Source: Branchiostoma floridae
Lineage: Eukaryota; Chordata; Leptocardii; Amphioxiformes; Branchiostomatidae
Reading direction: 5' to 3'
DNA: 42,860 nucleotides
Assembly: GCF_000003815.2 (NCBI RefSeq)
Contig: NC_049995.1
Span: 16,769,441-16,812,300 of the forward strand
Shown: piece after piece, positions 1 to 10,390 of the stretch
Position numbering within the stretch: position 1 is the first letter of the stretch
Layout: every line of letters begins with the position of its first letter
Position numbers and translations under genes: made by a program
Notes under the pieces: generated by a model
Told to the model about the DNA's origin: nothing
Databases searched by the model: none
What the model saw: only the letters and a program-made list of their open reading frames with translations

Positions 1-3000
1 CAAACACTAGAACAGGATCTCAAAGTACTCCTTGGACAGCTTGGCTCGCAGGTAGTCGATAAAGGAGTGGATCTGACACAGTCCAAACACACCAAGGGCC
101 TGGGAAACATGGTTCAAACAGTTATATCATAGTCTAAATACTAGAACAGGATCTGTAAGTACTCGTTGGACAGTTTGGCTCGCAGGTAGTCGATAAAGGA
201 GTGGATCTGACACAGTCCAAACACACCAAGGGCCTGGAGAAACATGGTTCAAACAGTTATATCATAGTCAAACACACCCAGGGCCTGGAGAAACATGGTT
301 CAAACAGTTATATCATAGTCAAATACTAGAACAGGATCTGTAAGTACTCGTTGGAGAGCTTGGCTCGCAGGTAGTCGATAAAGGAGTGGATCTGACACAG
401 TCCAAACACACCACAGGGCCTGGAGAAACATGGTTCAAACAGTTATATCATAGTCAAATACTAGAACAGGATCTGTAAGTCTCCTTGGACAGCTTGGCTC
501 GCAGGTAGTCGATAAAGGAGTGGATCTGACACAGTCCAAACACACCAAGGGCCTGGGAAACATGGTTCAAACAGTTATATCATAGTCTAAATACTAGAAC
601 AGGATCTGTAAGTACTCGTTGGACAGCTTGGCACGCAGGTAGTCGATAAAGGAGTGGATCTGACACAGTCCAAACACACCAAGGGCCTGGGAAACATGGT
701 TCAAACAGTTATATCATAGTCTAAATACTAGAACAGGATCTGTAAGTACTCGTTGGACAGTTTGGCTCGCAGGTAGTCGATAAAGGAGTGGATCTGACAC
801 AGTCCAAACACACCAAGGGCCTGGGAAACATGGTTCAAACAGTTATATCATAGTCTAAATACTAGAACAGGATCTGTAAGTACTCGTTGGACAGCTTGGC
901 TCGCAGGTAGTCAATAAAGGAGTGGATCTGACACAGTCCAAACACACCAAGGGCTTGGAGAAACATGGTTCAAACAGTTATATCATAGTCAAACACACCA
1001 AGGGCCTGGAGAAACATGGTTCAAACAGTTATATCATTATAGTAACACTAGAACAGGATCTCAAAGTACTCCTTAGACAGCTTGGCTCGCAGGTAGTCAA
1101 TAAAGGAGTGGATCTGACACAGTCCAAACACACCCAGGGCCTAAAGGAACATGGTTGGAGCTTAGTCAATTCATATTTTCAAGCACTTGTTACTTGAAGC
1201 CAAGAATACTTCTATCGGGCTGGTAAGTGACTGTATAAAAGTTTTTTGTTTATAATAACATACATACAAGAGCCAATATTTTGGTGACCGTCTGCCGCCT
1301 TCTTCAAAGCAATACTAAATGTTGCTGCTGTGTTACAAACCTGCATGTAATCATCGACAAGATTTACATGTCAACTGAAATAGAATGCCTAATTACTAAT
1401 TGTATCATATCAATGTACATGGTTCACTATCAGGGCTCGAAATATTTTTTTCTGCAAACCCGCACTGGTGCAGGTAACATTGAAAATTACCTGCACCAGA
1501 CAAATTTTACCTGCACCACTCTGAATTTAGGATCATACTAAAACTGAAGTATGGATCATACTAAAACTGTTCGGGAACCATTGCTATTTTTCTTTTATAC
1601 TTTATAGGTGGGAACAGTCAATGGAGCTAATAACAATCTATAAACACCTACATCATAGGACATTTATGTATAAAACCCAGTACATGGACCAGTGCAGGTT
1701 AGGTGCAGGTAGACACCAGAAATACCTGCACAACTCCAATTTTACCTGCACTAACCTGCATATGCAGGTGGTATTTCGAGCCCTGACTATGTCTTCTGTA
1801 TAATGCATCATTGTACAGAGTACTTACAGCCATGTGCTCGGAGGACTGGACTGGCTGGAACCCTACAAAGGAGATCTGCATGGACAGCAGGGTGCCCAAA
1901 CTGTACACCTGGGGAGAGAAACATAAAACATTTACATCTCATACTAAAAATATGTAAAAATCACAGTCTAATAGGCACAAATCTTATTATGAAAAATCTT
2001 TATGAACAAAGATTTCTTGTGATTTTGTAAAGAGCTCCCTTGGAAATCAGTTACTTCAACCGAAGGGACTACCCTTTAATTCCATTCATAACTAAAAAGT
2101 CAACATCTTTGTAAAAATGTTTTTCCTCTAACCTTGTGTCAAGCTACTTGCATACAATACCATTTACTAAGTTGTGTGTGTGAGCGAGTGAAAAAAGAAT
2201 TGGGGCCAGCCATGACATGATAGCCAGCCCAGGTAGACAGCTCAGCCTTTCCCATGAACCCTTTCTGCCAGGAGGAAGAAAGAAAAAGAACACACCAGCA
2301 AAAACAATATGTTTTCTCCTTCCAGAAATCATAATAAATACATACCGCTGAGTAGGCGACGTAGATGCGGTGAGAGAAGCGCCCAGTCGCCATCAGAGCG
2401 AGCACGTGCAGGGGGATCAGGTTGATCAGGAACACGTAACCTCCCCATGACGACACCTGATAAACACAACAACAATTGTTTACTAACAACAATCACATAC
2501 ACATGCAACATTTACATTTGTATCATACTTCACGTTTGAAAGTCAGGGATTTGGTTGCTTCCAATCAAATAGAAATAGTGGCAATATACTAAAAATGCTT
2601 GCTTTGTAAAATTTAGCTGCTAATTGAAATAGAAGAAATAGAAGTTAGACATATACTAACCTTTCAGTGAATTTACAATATTCAAATGATCATGATCAAA
2701 TAAGCTAAACCAATCAAGTAGCTTGATACAGCCAGACGATTGATAAGCAGCAACTCCTGACCAATCAAATGACTTGATAGTTAGGAAATCAACAAGCGTC
2801 AATTATTGACCAATAAAATAACTTTACACAGTCAGATGATCAACAAGCAGCAACTTCTGACAGTTAAGTGGCTTGATGCAGTCAGGTGATCACTAATTCA
2901 CAGCTATTGACCAATCAGAAGTGTGTATAGCAAGGATCAAACTGCGCAGGATCCAGGAGAAACGGTAGTCTCTCTACCCGAACGTTGCGTCCCTTGCAGC

Positions 3001-6000
3001 TTGATTTGGCATAGATATGCTAGCGCAGAATCAGAGGGGTGATCTCAAGTGCACATCTCAGTCTATGCCTATGTAAGCCTGGATAGCTTTATCATACCAA
3101 ATACAGGAAGTTTGGAAGGGTAGGTAGGTACGTAGTGATTGTCTTTTTTTCCTTCAATCTTATGCAGACTTTGGCGATAATTGTAATATCAACTCATTTA
3201 TCCTTCATTAGATAGGACAAAGACTAGCTTCTGCAGTTTTTACTAGGGTAGGTGGGGAAACAGGAAACACAACATTTTTTCCTTGGCCTAATAGGGAGGA
3301 AGGCCTTAGGACTACACTAAAAAATGATGGAAATCAAAATTTCTGTTTTTCAGTTGGATTCCAGAGGGATGCTAATTACCTGGCAATTGAAGTTTTCTTT
3401 AAATCACCATGTAGAAATATGCCAGGGCACACATGACTCCCCTAATATATCAGTGGTACACTCTGATGTATGCTCAAAAAGACTTGTCTTGGACTGTACC
3501 ATTGATAAAAAAGGAAAGTTTTCTTTTAAATCTCACCATGTAGAAATATGCCAGGGCACACATGGCCCCTAATATACAAGTGGTACACTCTGCTGTAGGG
3601 TTAAAAGCTTATGTCTTGGCATGTACCATTGATAAAATAGGAAAGTTTTTTTTTTAAACTCACCATGTAGAAGTATGCCAGGGCAGCAGGTAGGTCAGCA
3701 GTATACATGGCTTCCCTACTATACAAGTGGTACACTCCAAGATAAGCTTACAAGGATATGTTTTAGACTATACCACTGAGAGAAAAGGGATGTTGAACTC
3801 ACCATGTAGAAGTATGCCAGAGCACACATGGCCCCCCAGAAGAGGGAGCCGGTTTTGACCGCCTTGATCCACAGCAGGTAGGTCAGCAGCATGCAGAAGA
3901 TGGCGATTCCCTCGTTATCGTACGAGCCCGCCACGGAACGCGAGATGTAGCCGGGAACCGCCGCGATCATGGCAGCTGCCACCAGGCCTGAGCTCACATC
4001 CTTATAGGGAACACAAACATACAACATCAGGAACACAGAGGTGGCAGACTTGACCCCCTTACCCATGTTGCTTGTGATTCCTTTAAGTACCACAAAAGCA
4101 GCACTGAGGATATATTGATGAATGTAAAAGTCAATGTTGCATTAATGATTGTGTACAGGAATATTGAGAATTGCAAACAAACACACACAGGCAGGCATAT
4201 ACACACACACACACACACACACATACAGTCAGACATACTGGAATGCACACACCCAGACACACACATACAGACATGCCCAAAGGTTACACAGAATTAATAC
4301 TAGTATCAGATAATCTGTGTCTAACTCAGACAATAAACATGAAATCCTAAACGGAAAAATTGTTACCATGCAAGACGGAAAGGGCAACCTAGTTTGATAA
4401 AATGCATATCTTATACAAGACTGAAACACTGTCTTCATAAATATGTAAAGAAATATCAACATTTGCACTTTTTAGTTTTACAATCCTATGTAGCATGGTG
4501 GACAATGAACAGAAAGAGAGGAGCCCTATCTGCACCTTGTCCACCTTGTTAGTACTTTATATAGCAAGGAGTAGAATGTAGCAGGTCACAAGTCAAGACC
4601 TGTACCTCGCGTCGCCTTGCTAAAAAGCAAACAACAGAAAAACATTGAAAAGAATGAAACACAATCTAACAAAAAGTTGAAAACTAGAAGGAGGACTCAT
4701 AAGCAGCCTAGATGCCAGGCTGTTTCCAAGCAAACTCCTGGCTCTAGGGCCAACATGCTACCACTGAAATTCTGCAGCCCCCCAAGTTATACCGATACAC
4801 AGGGGCTCCAATACCTTTAGCTACAAAACCTAGAATATGCTCTGGGATTGGAAGCCTGTGCCTCTAGCTACAATATGCTGTGGGGTTCCAACCCTGTACC
4901 TTTAGCTAGAACATTCTCTGGGATTCAAACCCTGTACCTTTAGCTTGAATATGCTATGGGATTTGAACCCTGTACCTTTAGCAGCTAGAATATGCTCAGA
5001 GTGGGCTTGGAACTCTGTACCTTTAGCTAGAATAGGCCCTGGGATTCAAAATACCATAAGCTAGAATATGCTCTAGGTTTTGACCCCTGTACCTTTAGCT
5101 ATACCATGCTCTGGGATTAGAACCCCGTACCTTGAGCTCCTTGGTGAGATGGTAGGTGACCAGTGTGGTGAGTGAACTGAACAGCGGTGCCAGGAACACG
5201 CAGACATTCCTGATGTCGATGGTGATGTTGAAGAAGTGCAGGACGTGGTACAGGGTGGCGGAGGTCACCATCAACCCTGGAGATGGGCAGGAGAAAATGT
5301 CAGTTTCTGCACTGAGGTTCAGCTCCAAGCACATGCAGAGTCTTCCACAGAGGATGGAACAACGGAGGTCCTGCACTATACTCCTAGCCCAGCTCCACTA
5401 TACTACTTTTGACATTTAGTGTGTTTCTTCCCTATTTTCTTGGTTAGTTTTGCTAAAATTAATAAAGATTCAGACTTTTGTGCCATTGAAGTGGCATCAC
5501 TTTTCCAGTGGGCATTGTCTGCAAAAACTTGTGAATGGCTATGATGAAAACAACAGTTGTTTTGCCACTTCACAACAAAGGAATCACTATAATATATTAT
5601 ACTTGTAGTATTTGACACCTTCTGTCATGCAAAATGAACCCATTTTCATGAAAGCGCAGCTTGTTGGTTCAGGTTGATTTTTGCCAGCCCCTCCACTATA
5701 CTAAAAAATTCTGGGGAGAACCCTGACATGTAAGGGTTGAGATACATTTTTTGAGAGCTCTGACAGTTTTTCACTCAACTACTGCCAGCCTTATGCAAGA
5801 CACAGGGAAAGGCAAGACAACTCTTTAAAAAAGAAATATCCTCCTGTTTCCTCTGTCTATAGTTGATGGGGTAAGGTACTTTCAAAGACACCTGGCAGCC
5901 ATAAATGTAACAAATCCTTGGAGTTGGGTTGGTAAAGATACTGCAGAAAGTTGAACTTTTGTTAGTACAGTACACAAAAGATAAATTGTATTATGCACAA

Positions 6001-6416
6001 CCTTGCAACAAAGGATCAACTTTTTTGGAAGAAACACTTAGTATGTAACACTAGAACAAATTTTGTTCAACACAACTTCCTGGTAGATTAGGTCAACAGC
6101 AGCTTGTATAGCATATGCACGGGGTAGGATGGGGTGGGGGGTTGTTGAACTGTCCGTATCCTTACCAGGGTAAATGGTTCCACCAATGATACGTCCGAGC
6201 GGGTACCACGCCCGGTCATCAAACCAGTTGTGGAAGCTGTAGAAACCCTCCTCCGTTAGAAACCACGTGGTTCGATAGTTGAAGTACCTACAAGAGGCAA
6301 AAACAGAGTCACCAATTTGACACCAAATGATAATGAAAAATTGATGGTTACACCCTAAATATGCCTAAATACTTCTGCAAATCTTGGAAGCAAAGTATTG
6401 CATTGGGCTTCTGTCT

Positions 6417-6461
<45 letters not shown>

Positions 6462-7182
6462 GTGTCTGTATGTGTGTACTACAGTTTTGTAAGTTCTACC
6501 AGAGGGAGCTGTATTATTTCATATGTTTTAATATTGGGATGGAGTCTGCCAGATCTTATGGCCTTGAAATGGCATTGTGAATATACATGTACTAAGTATA
6601 AGATTTCACAAAGATACTCACGGATCGAACTCGTGAATAACACTCTCGAACCTCAGCACAGAGAACAGACGAGTGGAGAAGGCTGAAATGAAACCAGTGA
6701 AACGTTAGATAACAACAAACAAGTTAATGTTTGAATATCTAAAAATTCTAAAATTAGATTTACAAAAACTAAGTAAATGTCAGTTGAAACCATTCCCACA
6801 CCTTGTGGTGTATAGGCAAGTGGTCCTGGTTGTACGGTACCCTATTTCATAAGTGCTGACCAGAAAAAGCACCATTTTATATTTAACTTTAACTTTGAAG
6901 TCTTTCTTATCACCTGCTTGGGACTTGAACCCCAAACCTTCCAAAAGCAAGATGCTTGACTTTACACTTAAGCTAAAACTTTCGAGAACATTGCATGGGT
7001 CAATGAGATTAACTTTATTTTTATGCCATGAACACAAACTTACAGAGCACGGCAGCGATGGACAGGACAAACAGCTTCAGCAGAGTGTCCTGCTTGTCAT
7101 ACGACATCTTCAGCGGCCACGGAAGCTTCCCTCGCACCGCGGTAGACATCTTGATGGTCCTGCTTTTGGGCGGGGGGTCCTG
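1..7182 (-). CDS. STT3A: STT3A, oligosaccharyltransferase catalytic subunit (5' part of gene; 3' part outside window)
   Basis: Multi-exon gene read on the minus strand. Coding exons in transcript order: 7149-7044, 6682-6622, 6287-6166, 5276-5131, 4000-3803, 2456-2346, 1908-1828; the next exon appears only as truncated copies between 1140 and 8. Phases join cleanly (106, 61, 122, 146, 198, 111, 81 bp), giving 275 codons. The protein starts [20 protein letters not shown] and follows vertebrate STT3A closely. STT3A moves the lipid-linked glycan onto Asn-X-Ser/Thr sequons in the ER lumen, mostly co-translationally. Visible family motifs are the first luminal-loop acidic site (HEFDPYFNYR) and the [10 protein letters not shown] metal/catalytic motif; the WWDYG motif would lie downstream, outside the window. 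[18 protein letters not shown] and [11 protein letters not shown] match STT3A better than STT3B. Several introns carry tandem copies of exon edges. Confidence 0.93.
8..1140 (-). repeat. STT3A: Tandem array of eight truncated STT3A exon-8 copies with acceptors
   Basis: Eight copies of a ~92-bp exon fragment read on the minus strand: 1140-1048, 954-862, 820-728, 686-594, 552-461, 419-326, 233-141, 99-8. Shorter pieces lie near 266-290 and 985-1005. Each copy starts after an acceptor (tttctccag, tttcccag, or ttcctttag in the first) and encodes [20 protein letters not shown], which is STT3A sequence. All stop in frame at the same place (CTGTTCTAG), so none is a complete exon. The period is about 134 bp, or 186 bp where an extra short piece is present. 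The unit is ~40 bp of intron end plus the exon start. The two outer copies read KEYFEILF; the inner six have changed to NEYLQILF or a close variant, suggesting expansion from one altered unit. Confidence 0.93.
1431..1785. mobile_element. MITE with CAGGGCTCGAAATA termini, copy 1
   Basis: Begins CAGGGCTCGAAATA and ends TATTTCGAGCCCTG, flanked by the direct repeat ACTAT on both sides (1426-1430, 1786-1790). It is 355 bp with no coding capacity. Multiple ACCTGCAC/GTGCAGGT motifs lie near both ends. The same family occurs at 14054 and 27121. The terminal sequence resembles hAT-type elements; the 5-bp target duplication suggests a hAT subgroup, which is inference. It lies in STT3A intron 7. Confidence 0.85.
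1828..1908 (-). CDS. STT3A: STT3A coding exon 7
   Basis: 81-bp phase-0 exon, acceptor ctctccccag, donor GTAAGT. It encodes [20 protein letters not shown] and QSSEHMA, as in vertebrate STT3A. The next residues expected (A[10 protein letters not shown]) are those encoded by the copies at 8-1140. Confidence 0.95.
1909..2345 (-). other. STT3A intron 6, no other feature seen
   Basis: AT-rich spacer between exons 6 and 7. No ORF or repeat that I can recognise. Confidence 0.7.
2346..2456 (-). CDS. STT3A: STT3A coding exon 6
   Basis: 111-bp phase-0 exon, acceptor gtttatcag, donor GTATGT. It encodes [20 protein letters not shown] and [13 protein letters not shown]. The SSWGGYVF block is near-invariant among eukaryotic STT3 proteins. 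Confidence 0.95.
2690..2920. repeat. Degenerate ~65-bp tandem repeat in STT3A intron 5
   Basis: About four diverged units sharing gaccaatcaa, gcttgatacagtcag and atcaacaagcagcaact. The repeated CCAAT-like motif is a by-product of the unit, not an evident promoter. The rest of 2457-3380 is unremarkable intron. Confidence 0.6.
3381..3802 (-). repeat. Three ghost copies of the STT3A exon 5 end plus donor
   Basis: The last ~34 bases of exon 5 with its donor (minus-strand CTTCTACATG|GTGAG) recur with pseudo exon ends at 3664, 3537 and 3408, that is 139, 127 and 129 bases apart. Each is followed by the same intron stretch (gtggtacactc, gtaccattgataaaa in plus orientation). All ghosts have substitutions. 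They lack the exon start, so they cannot be full exons. Confidence 0.85.
3803..4000 (-). CDS. STT3A: STT3A coding exon 5
   Basis: 198-bp exon from acceptor ccctataag to donor GTGAGT. It encodes [20 protein letters not shown], then [15 protein letters not shown], which holds the second acidic motif (D-N-E) of the STT3 active site, and ends ...MCALAYFYM. Three ghost copies of its last ~34 bases plus donor follow in the intron. Confidence 0.96.
4001..4799 (-). other. STT3A intron 4 with a CA microsatellite
   Basis: Contains a (CA)n run at about 4198-4224 with further ACACAC-rich sequence around it. No coding exon seen. Confidence 0.7.
4800..5130 (-). repeat. Decayed minisatellite seeded by the STT3A exon 4 donor
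   Basis: Seven or so units of ~40-55 bp with plus-strand consensus ATGCTCTGGGATT, AACCCTGTACCTTTAGCTAG run up to the real junction (aaccccgtaccttgagctcc at 5122-5141). In transcript sense each unit holds an AAAG|GTACAG donor-like site derived from the true AAG|GTACGG. This is the shortest-period and most diverged junction array in the window. Confidence 0.8.
5131..5276 (-). CDS. STT3A: STT3A coding exon 4
   Basis: 146-bp exon from acceptor cccatctccag to donor GTACGG. It encodes [20 protein letters not shown] followed by [20 protein letters not shown] and YHLTKELK, covering two membrane helices. The donor edge (AGCTCAAG|GTACGGGG) is the seed of the decayed repeat array lying downstream in the transcript at 4800-5130. 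Confidence 0.95.
5277..6165 (-). other. STT3A intron 3, no other feature seen
   Basis: No exon, repeat array or RNA gene recognised; short open frames here have no family features. Confidence 0.65.
6166..6287 (-). CDS. STT3A: STT3A coding exon 3
   Basis: 122-bp exon between acceptor cctcttgtag and donor GTAAGG. It encodes the [20 protein letters not shown] block and ends in [11 protein letters not shown], the conserved first luminal loop. The last Gly codon is split. Confidence 0.94.
6416..6478. repeat. TG microsatellite in STT3A intron 2
   Basis: Nearly pure (TG)n run of about 60 bases with a few interruptions. Confidence 0.95.
6622..6682 (-). CDS. STT3A: STT3A coding exon 2
   Basis: 61-bp exon between acceptor tttcatttcag and donor GTGAGT. 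It encodes [20 protein letters not shown], with the Pro codon split to the next exon. It contains the first luminal-loop aspartate of the STT3 catalytic metal site. Confidence 0.93.
6911..6983 (-). repeat. tRNA-like SINE head or tRNA pseudogene
   Basis: On the minus strand, TTAGCTTAAGTGTAAAG resembles an A box and GGGGTTCAAGTCCC is a good B box (T-arm). The order and spacing are right for a ~72-nt tRNA, but acceptor-stem pairing is poor, so a functional tRNA is unlikely. It lies in STT3A intron 1. Confidence 0.5.
7044..7182 (-). CDS. STT3A: STT3A first coding exon
   Basis: The ATG is at 7149-7147, 33 bases after a likely acceptor (ttttcag, exon begins 7182), so the first 33 bases are 5' UTR. 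The coding part ends at 7044 with donor GTAAGT, splitting a Ser codon (T|CC). It encodes the cytosolic N-terminus and start of the first membrane helix; [20 protein letters not shown] is the conserved STT3 N-terminal block. The extreme N-terminus is longer and differs from vertebrates, as expected. Confidence 0.9.
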
Positions 7183-7218
7183 CTGAAAATTAATGCAGAG
7201 GAAAATCAGGCATCTGTA

Positions 7219-7334
7219 TAACCTGGTAGTGGTATACAGCCATATTATAGCTCCCGAGTCTCTTTTGTTCTCTCCGTAAATAAGGAAAGGACAGAAGAGA
7301 CTCGGGAGCTATAATACGGCTGGATACCAGGTTA
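7219..7334. mobile_element. 116-bp near-perfect palindrome (fold-back MITE)
   Basis: The arms TAACCTGGTA...ATTATAGCTCCCGAGTCTCT and their reverse complement are separated by a short centre (ctccgtaaataaggaaa). About 48 bases pair on each side with few mismatches. It lies in the 5'-UTR intron of STT3A. Confidence 0.8.
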
Positions 7335-8300
7335 GTATTCTAACACTTCACAGTGGTTTAATTTCACAATTAGGAGAAAATGGAGTGTTCAACTATGTGC
7401 TACTACGCACTATGTGCTACTACAATAATCCTACGCACTAGTACTACAGACAAGACCCTGTGTTGTTCATTATGCTAAGGGCAGTGTTCGCAGAGGTTTT
7501 GAGTTTGTGATGGGATTACAGTTACATCCTGTACAGTAATGGAATCGCCAGTGCCTTTATTTTATGGACAGACAGTCTGAAAACACTACTAATACTACAA
7601 GTGACTTAGTAAGGGTGCTATAGGTGGGCAGTCACCTTCAACATATTATAATTTATATGTTTCTTTCTGTCTTTATGATCTATTTATTTGTGTTGTCCTA
7701 AGATACTGTAAAATTATGTACATATAGCACGTAGACAATGATGATAGGAAGGCAACAGACAGAATATAAAGTTTTGTGGTGGTTTTTAGGAGTTCACTGT
7801 GAAATTTGGGTCACTGCAAAATTTTTTGCACATATAACAATTCAGCAAGTTATTTACTAAAAAAAAATTAGACTAACACAGAAAACTCTGATCACGAGGT
7901 GCTACGTGTGACTCAAGCAAGAGTAAGACGTAACATTAGGTGCAGTTGGTGCCATTTAGCTTTAAATATTCTACCCTCTTTCACCTTTTCTATATCGTTG
8001 TTATACACGGCACAGCTACACGTTTAAAAAGTAGGCTAACCCTTATTATTTAAGGGCCTTACGAAATAACGTTGCATGTCGAAGCCTTTTACCCACAGGC
8101 GTTGTTTTATTTATTAGAAAACACCTGCAGAAAATTATAGCATAAGTCAACGGGCGTCAAGAAGATAGTACTTAAAGAGAACTGCTGAAAATACCGTTTT
8201 ACGAAGCGGTCAGCTGAAGTGAACCGCTGTGCAAGCTTGCCACGTCCGCAACATGTCGCCCCCCTCCCCCTTTCAACAAAATCATTTACAACTTTCTAAA
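7335..8300 (-). other. STT3A 5'-UTR intron, otherwise featureless
   Basis: No ORF with family features and no clear repeat beyond the short direct repeat ctatgtgctacta near 7393-7425. Confidence 0.6.
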
Positions 8301-8830
8301 ACGCGTATCAACTTACTCAAAATTCCGCCAACTTATAGTTAATTGCACTATGAACGCATATGTGGGGTACATTTTTCTATAAGAAGCAAAGTTTTGGAGA
8401 AAGTAGCGAGTTTACAAAGAACGTAAGTGGCTACCTTGTGGCAAAGATGGGGGTTATCCGGGAAGAGGTCGGAGAAGGGAGATGCAGCTCTGTGATTGGT
8501 CAACGAAATTTAATTAGCTTCCGAATGTGTACGGACTTTTCCGAAGGCCTAGATCCGGCTTACGAGATAGGACGAGAACTTCCGAGGTTTCTGACACGTA
8601 AAATTTGTTTATTTTTGCAGACAGAAAGTTAAAAGTGAGCTTTGCATGGCTTCAAAAACAGTTGCAAATAAAATACGACATTCAAAGCTTGTAGCTCAGG
8701 GCTAAAAACTGTATTTTGGAACCAGCCAACGTGGCCTGATTAGCATATTTCAAGTTCAGCTAGGCATGAGGTCATCGTTTGTAAGACGCGCGCTGATTGG
8801 TCAGAATTGCCGGGATAACCTGTTCGCCGA
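8300..8830 (-). promoter_or_regulatory. STT3A promoter and candidate 5'-UTR exon region
   Basis: Two CCAAT boxes read on the minus strand (ATTGG at 8495-8499 and 8796-8800, both in GACCAATCA-type context). Possible 5'-UTR exon donors on the minus strand are GA|GTAAGT with exon end at 8317 and CAAG|GTAGCC with exon end at 8435; either could join the acceptor at 7182. The start site cannot be fixed from sequence. Confidence 0.5.
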
Positions 8831-8833
8831 ATG

Positions 8834-8925
8834 AAAATGGCTGCCGACTGATGAAGGGAAGAAAACCTGCTCTTATTTTCTCCGATTTTCACATCAAAAC
8901 AACATTTAGGCATCGATTTAAAAAG
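8834..8925 (+). other. Possible first exon of a divergent plus-strand transcript
   Basis: AAAATGGCTGCC at 8834-8845 matches the YY1-type start-site element common at housekeeping promoters. The strong donor AAAAAG|GTAGGTAAAC follows at 8925/8926. Together they look like a first exon pointing right, head-to-head with STT3A. No protein downstream confirms it; it could be a non-coding RNA or a gene whose exons I do not recognise. Confidence 0.4.
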
Positions 8926-10019
8926 GTAGGTAAACTAAGAACTGTATCAGCTTTCTATAGAGGTCTAGAATAGCAGATTTTATGGTATTTCAGAAGATTT
9001 AGCCAGTCGAAAACCTGTGTTAGCCGCCAGCTAGAGAGAAAGTGTTTTTATATTCATTTGCTCCTTGGCTCAATATATACAGTTCACAGCTGGTGGTATT
9101 TGGTGAGATCAGTTATTTCTTACTCCATAAGCTTGTAATCCTAAGCCTTTCTTTTGTTTTCGGCTTTGACTGTTGTGATTTCGTTTGATTAAGCCGGCAT
9201 TTTTGCCGTTGGTCTTTTTTTTTTTCCTTGCCCCACTGCACGGCTGAAATGTTGGACATAAAACCCGTGTAATGAATTTGTTTGAGATTGGATTTTTGAA
9301 GAATTTTGTTAACTGGCAACCAGGTCAGCTTATGTGCCGTATTATTTGAGATATTTTTCTCCTTTTGATTAATCGTATTCATAAGAAAGAAATGATTTGT
9401 AGTTTAATTCCCCTGTGTTATGGTCAAGGGGGAGTGGTCATCACCCATCTGTCATTTTTTTTTATTACAACAATGAATTAGATAAACCAAATAACGACTA
9501 ATACTCTACTGACAGCAAGTTGGAAAGATGCGTTTTACAGTCCCATTTTATAAGAAAAAATGTATCGCAAACTGTCATAGCAATATCTTTGACGTTGACC
9601 ACAAGAAACCAGTTTAACCACTAATTGAGTTGATACCCTATAGCATTATATTAGATATTATTGTCAAAGAATTATCCTTAGTTAGAAATATGAAAATCTT
9701 CACACAAAAAGCATTATATTCTTCGACATCATTTTTATATGTATCTATAACACCTTATATCTACCATATGGTACCAATTAGCTGTATAAAATGTGGATAG
9801 TCTCTATAGTCTATTGCTTACACATGCGTAGCCTGTCTTATTACTCGTAACCTCACGAATCATTAGCTGTAGAAAAGTTAACAACAGATGCAGTGTTTGT
9901 TAAGATGAATTTAATTTTTTCAGCAATGCAAGAGATATTCTAACAAGTGATTATAGATAGCCACGTATGATGAATGAATCTTGACTAATTTGATATTCTG
10001 CTCCATCTACTGTCCTTAT
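8926..10019. other. AT-rich non-coding stretch
   Basis: No coding sequence or repeat recognised. Confidence 0.6.
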
Positions 10020-10390
10020 GGACCATGATGACGGCTTCATTCAGTGCCCTCGAGTATTCTGACATTTTTACGAAGAATGGCAGTCTCCACAGTGGTATTC
10101 CAATCTGTGACATTTAGGACTTGAATCCAATTGTGAAACAACATGCTGCCATGTAGATTATCAGTAATTTTGACAGTATGTTGTAATGGTGAGTAACAGG
10201 TGGTTGTATAGCAGTATGTCGAGTATTTTGAGATTTTTACAAAGAACGGCACTCTCCATAGTGGTATTCCAGTCTGTGGCATTTTGGACTGGAATCAAGT
10301 ATGAAACAAAATGCTGCCATGTAGAATATCAGATATCTTTGAGTGTTGTACTGGTGGGTGATGTACTCTAACAGGTGGTTGTACAGTACT
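10020..10390. repeat. Two tandem copies of a ~170-bp unit
   Basis: Shared blocks include cgagtattctgacatttttac / cgagtattttgagatttttac, ctccacagtggtattcca and aaaatgctgccatgtaga, followed by aacaggtggttgta. Open frames across it are by-products of the repeat. Confidence 0.8.

Noticed and set aside
8-1140. CRISPR-like array of ~134-bp units
   Set aside because: Units are too long, are eukaryotic exon-plus-acceptor sequence encoding STT3A residues, and have no spacer/repeat structure.
4027-4297. ORFs in the CA-rich part of STT3A intron 4
   Set aside because: They are the translation of the CA microsatellite on both strands.
6384-6686. 100-codon plus-strand ORF
   Set aside because: The Cys-Val run is the TG microsatellite, and its end overlaps STT3A exon 2 on the opposite strand.
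6911-6983. Functional tRNA gene
   Set aside because: A and B boxes are present but the acceptor and anticodon stems do not pair well; a SINE or pseudogene is more likely.
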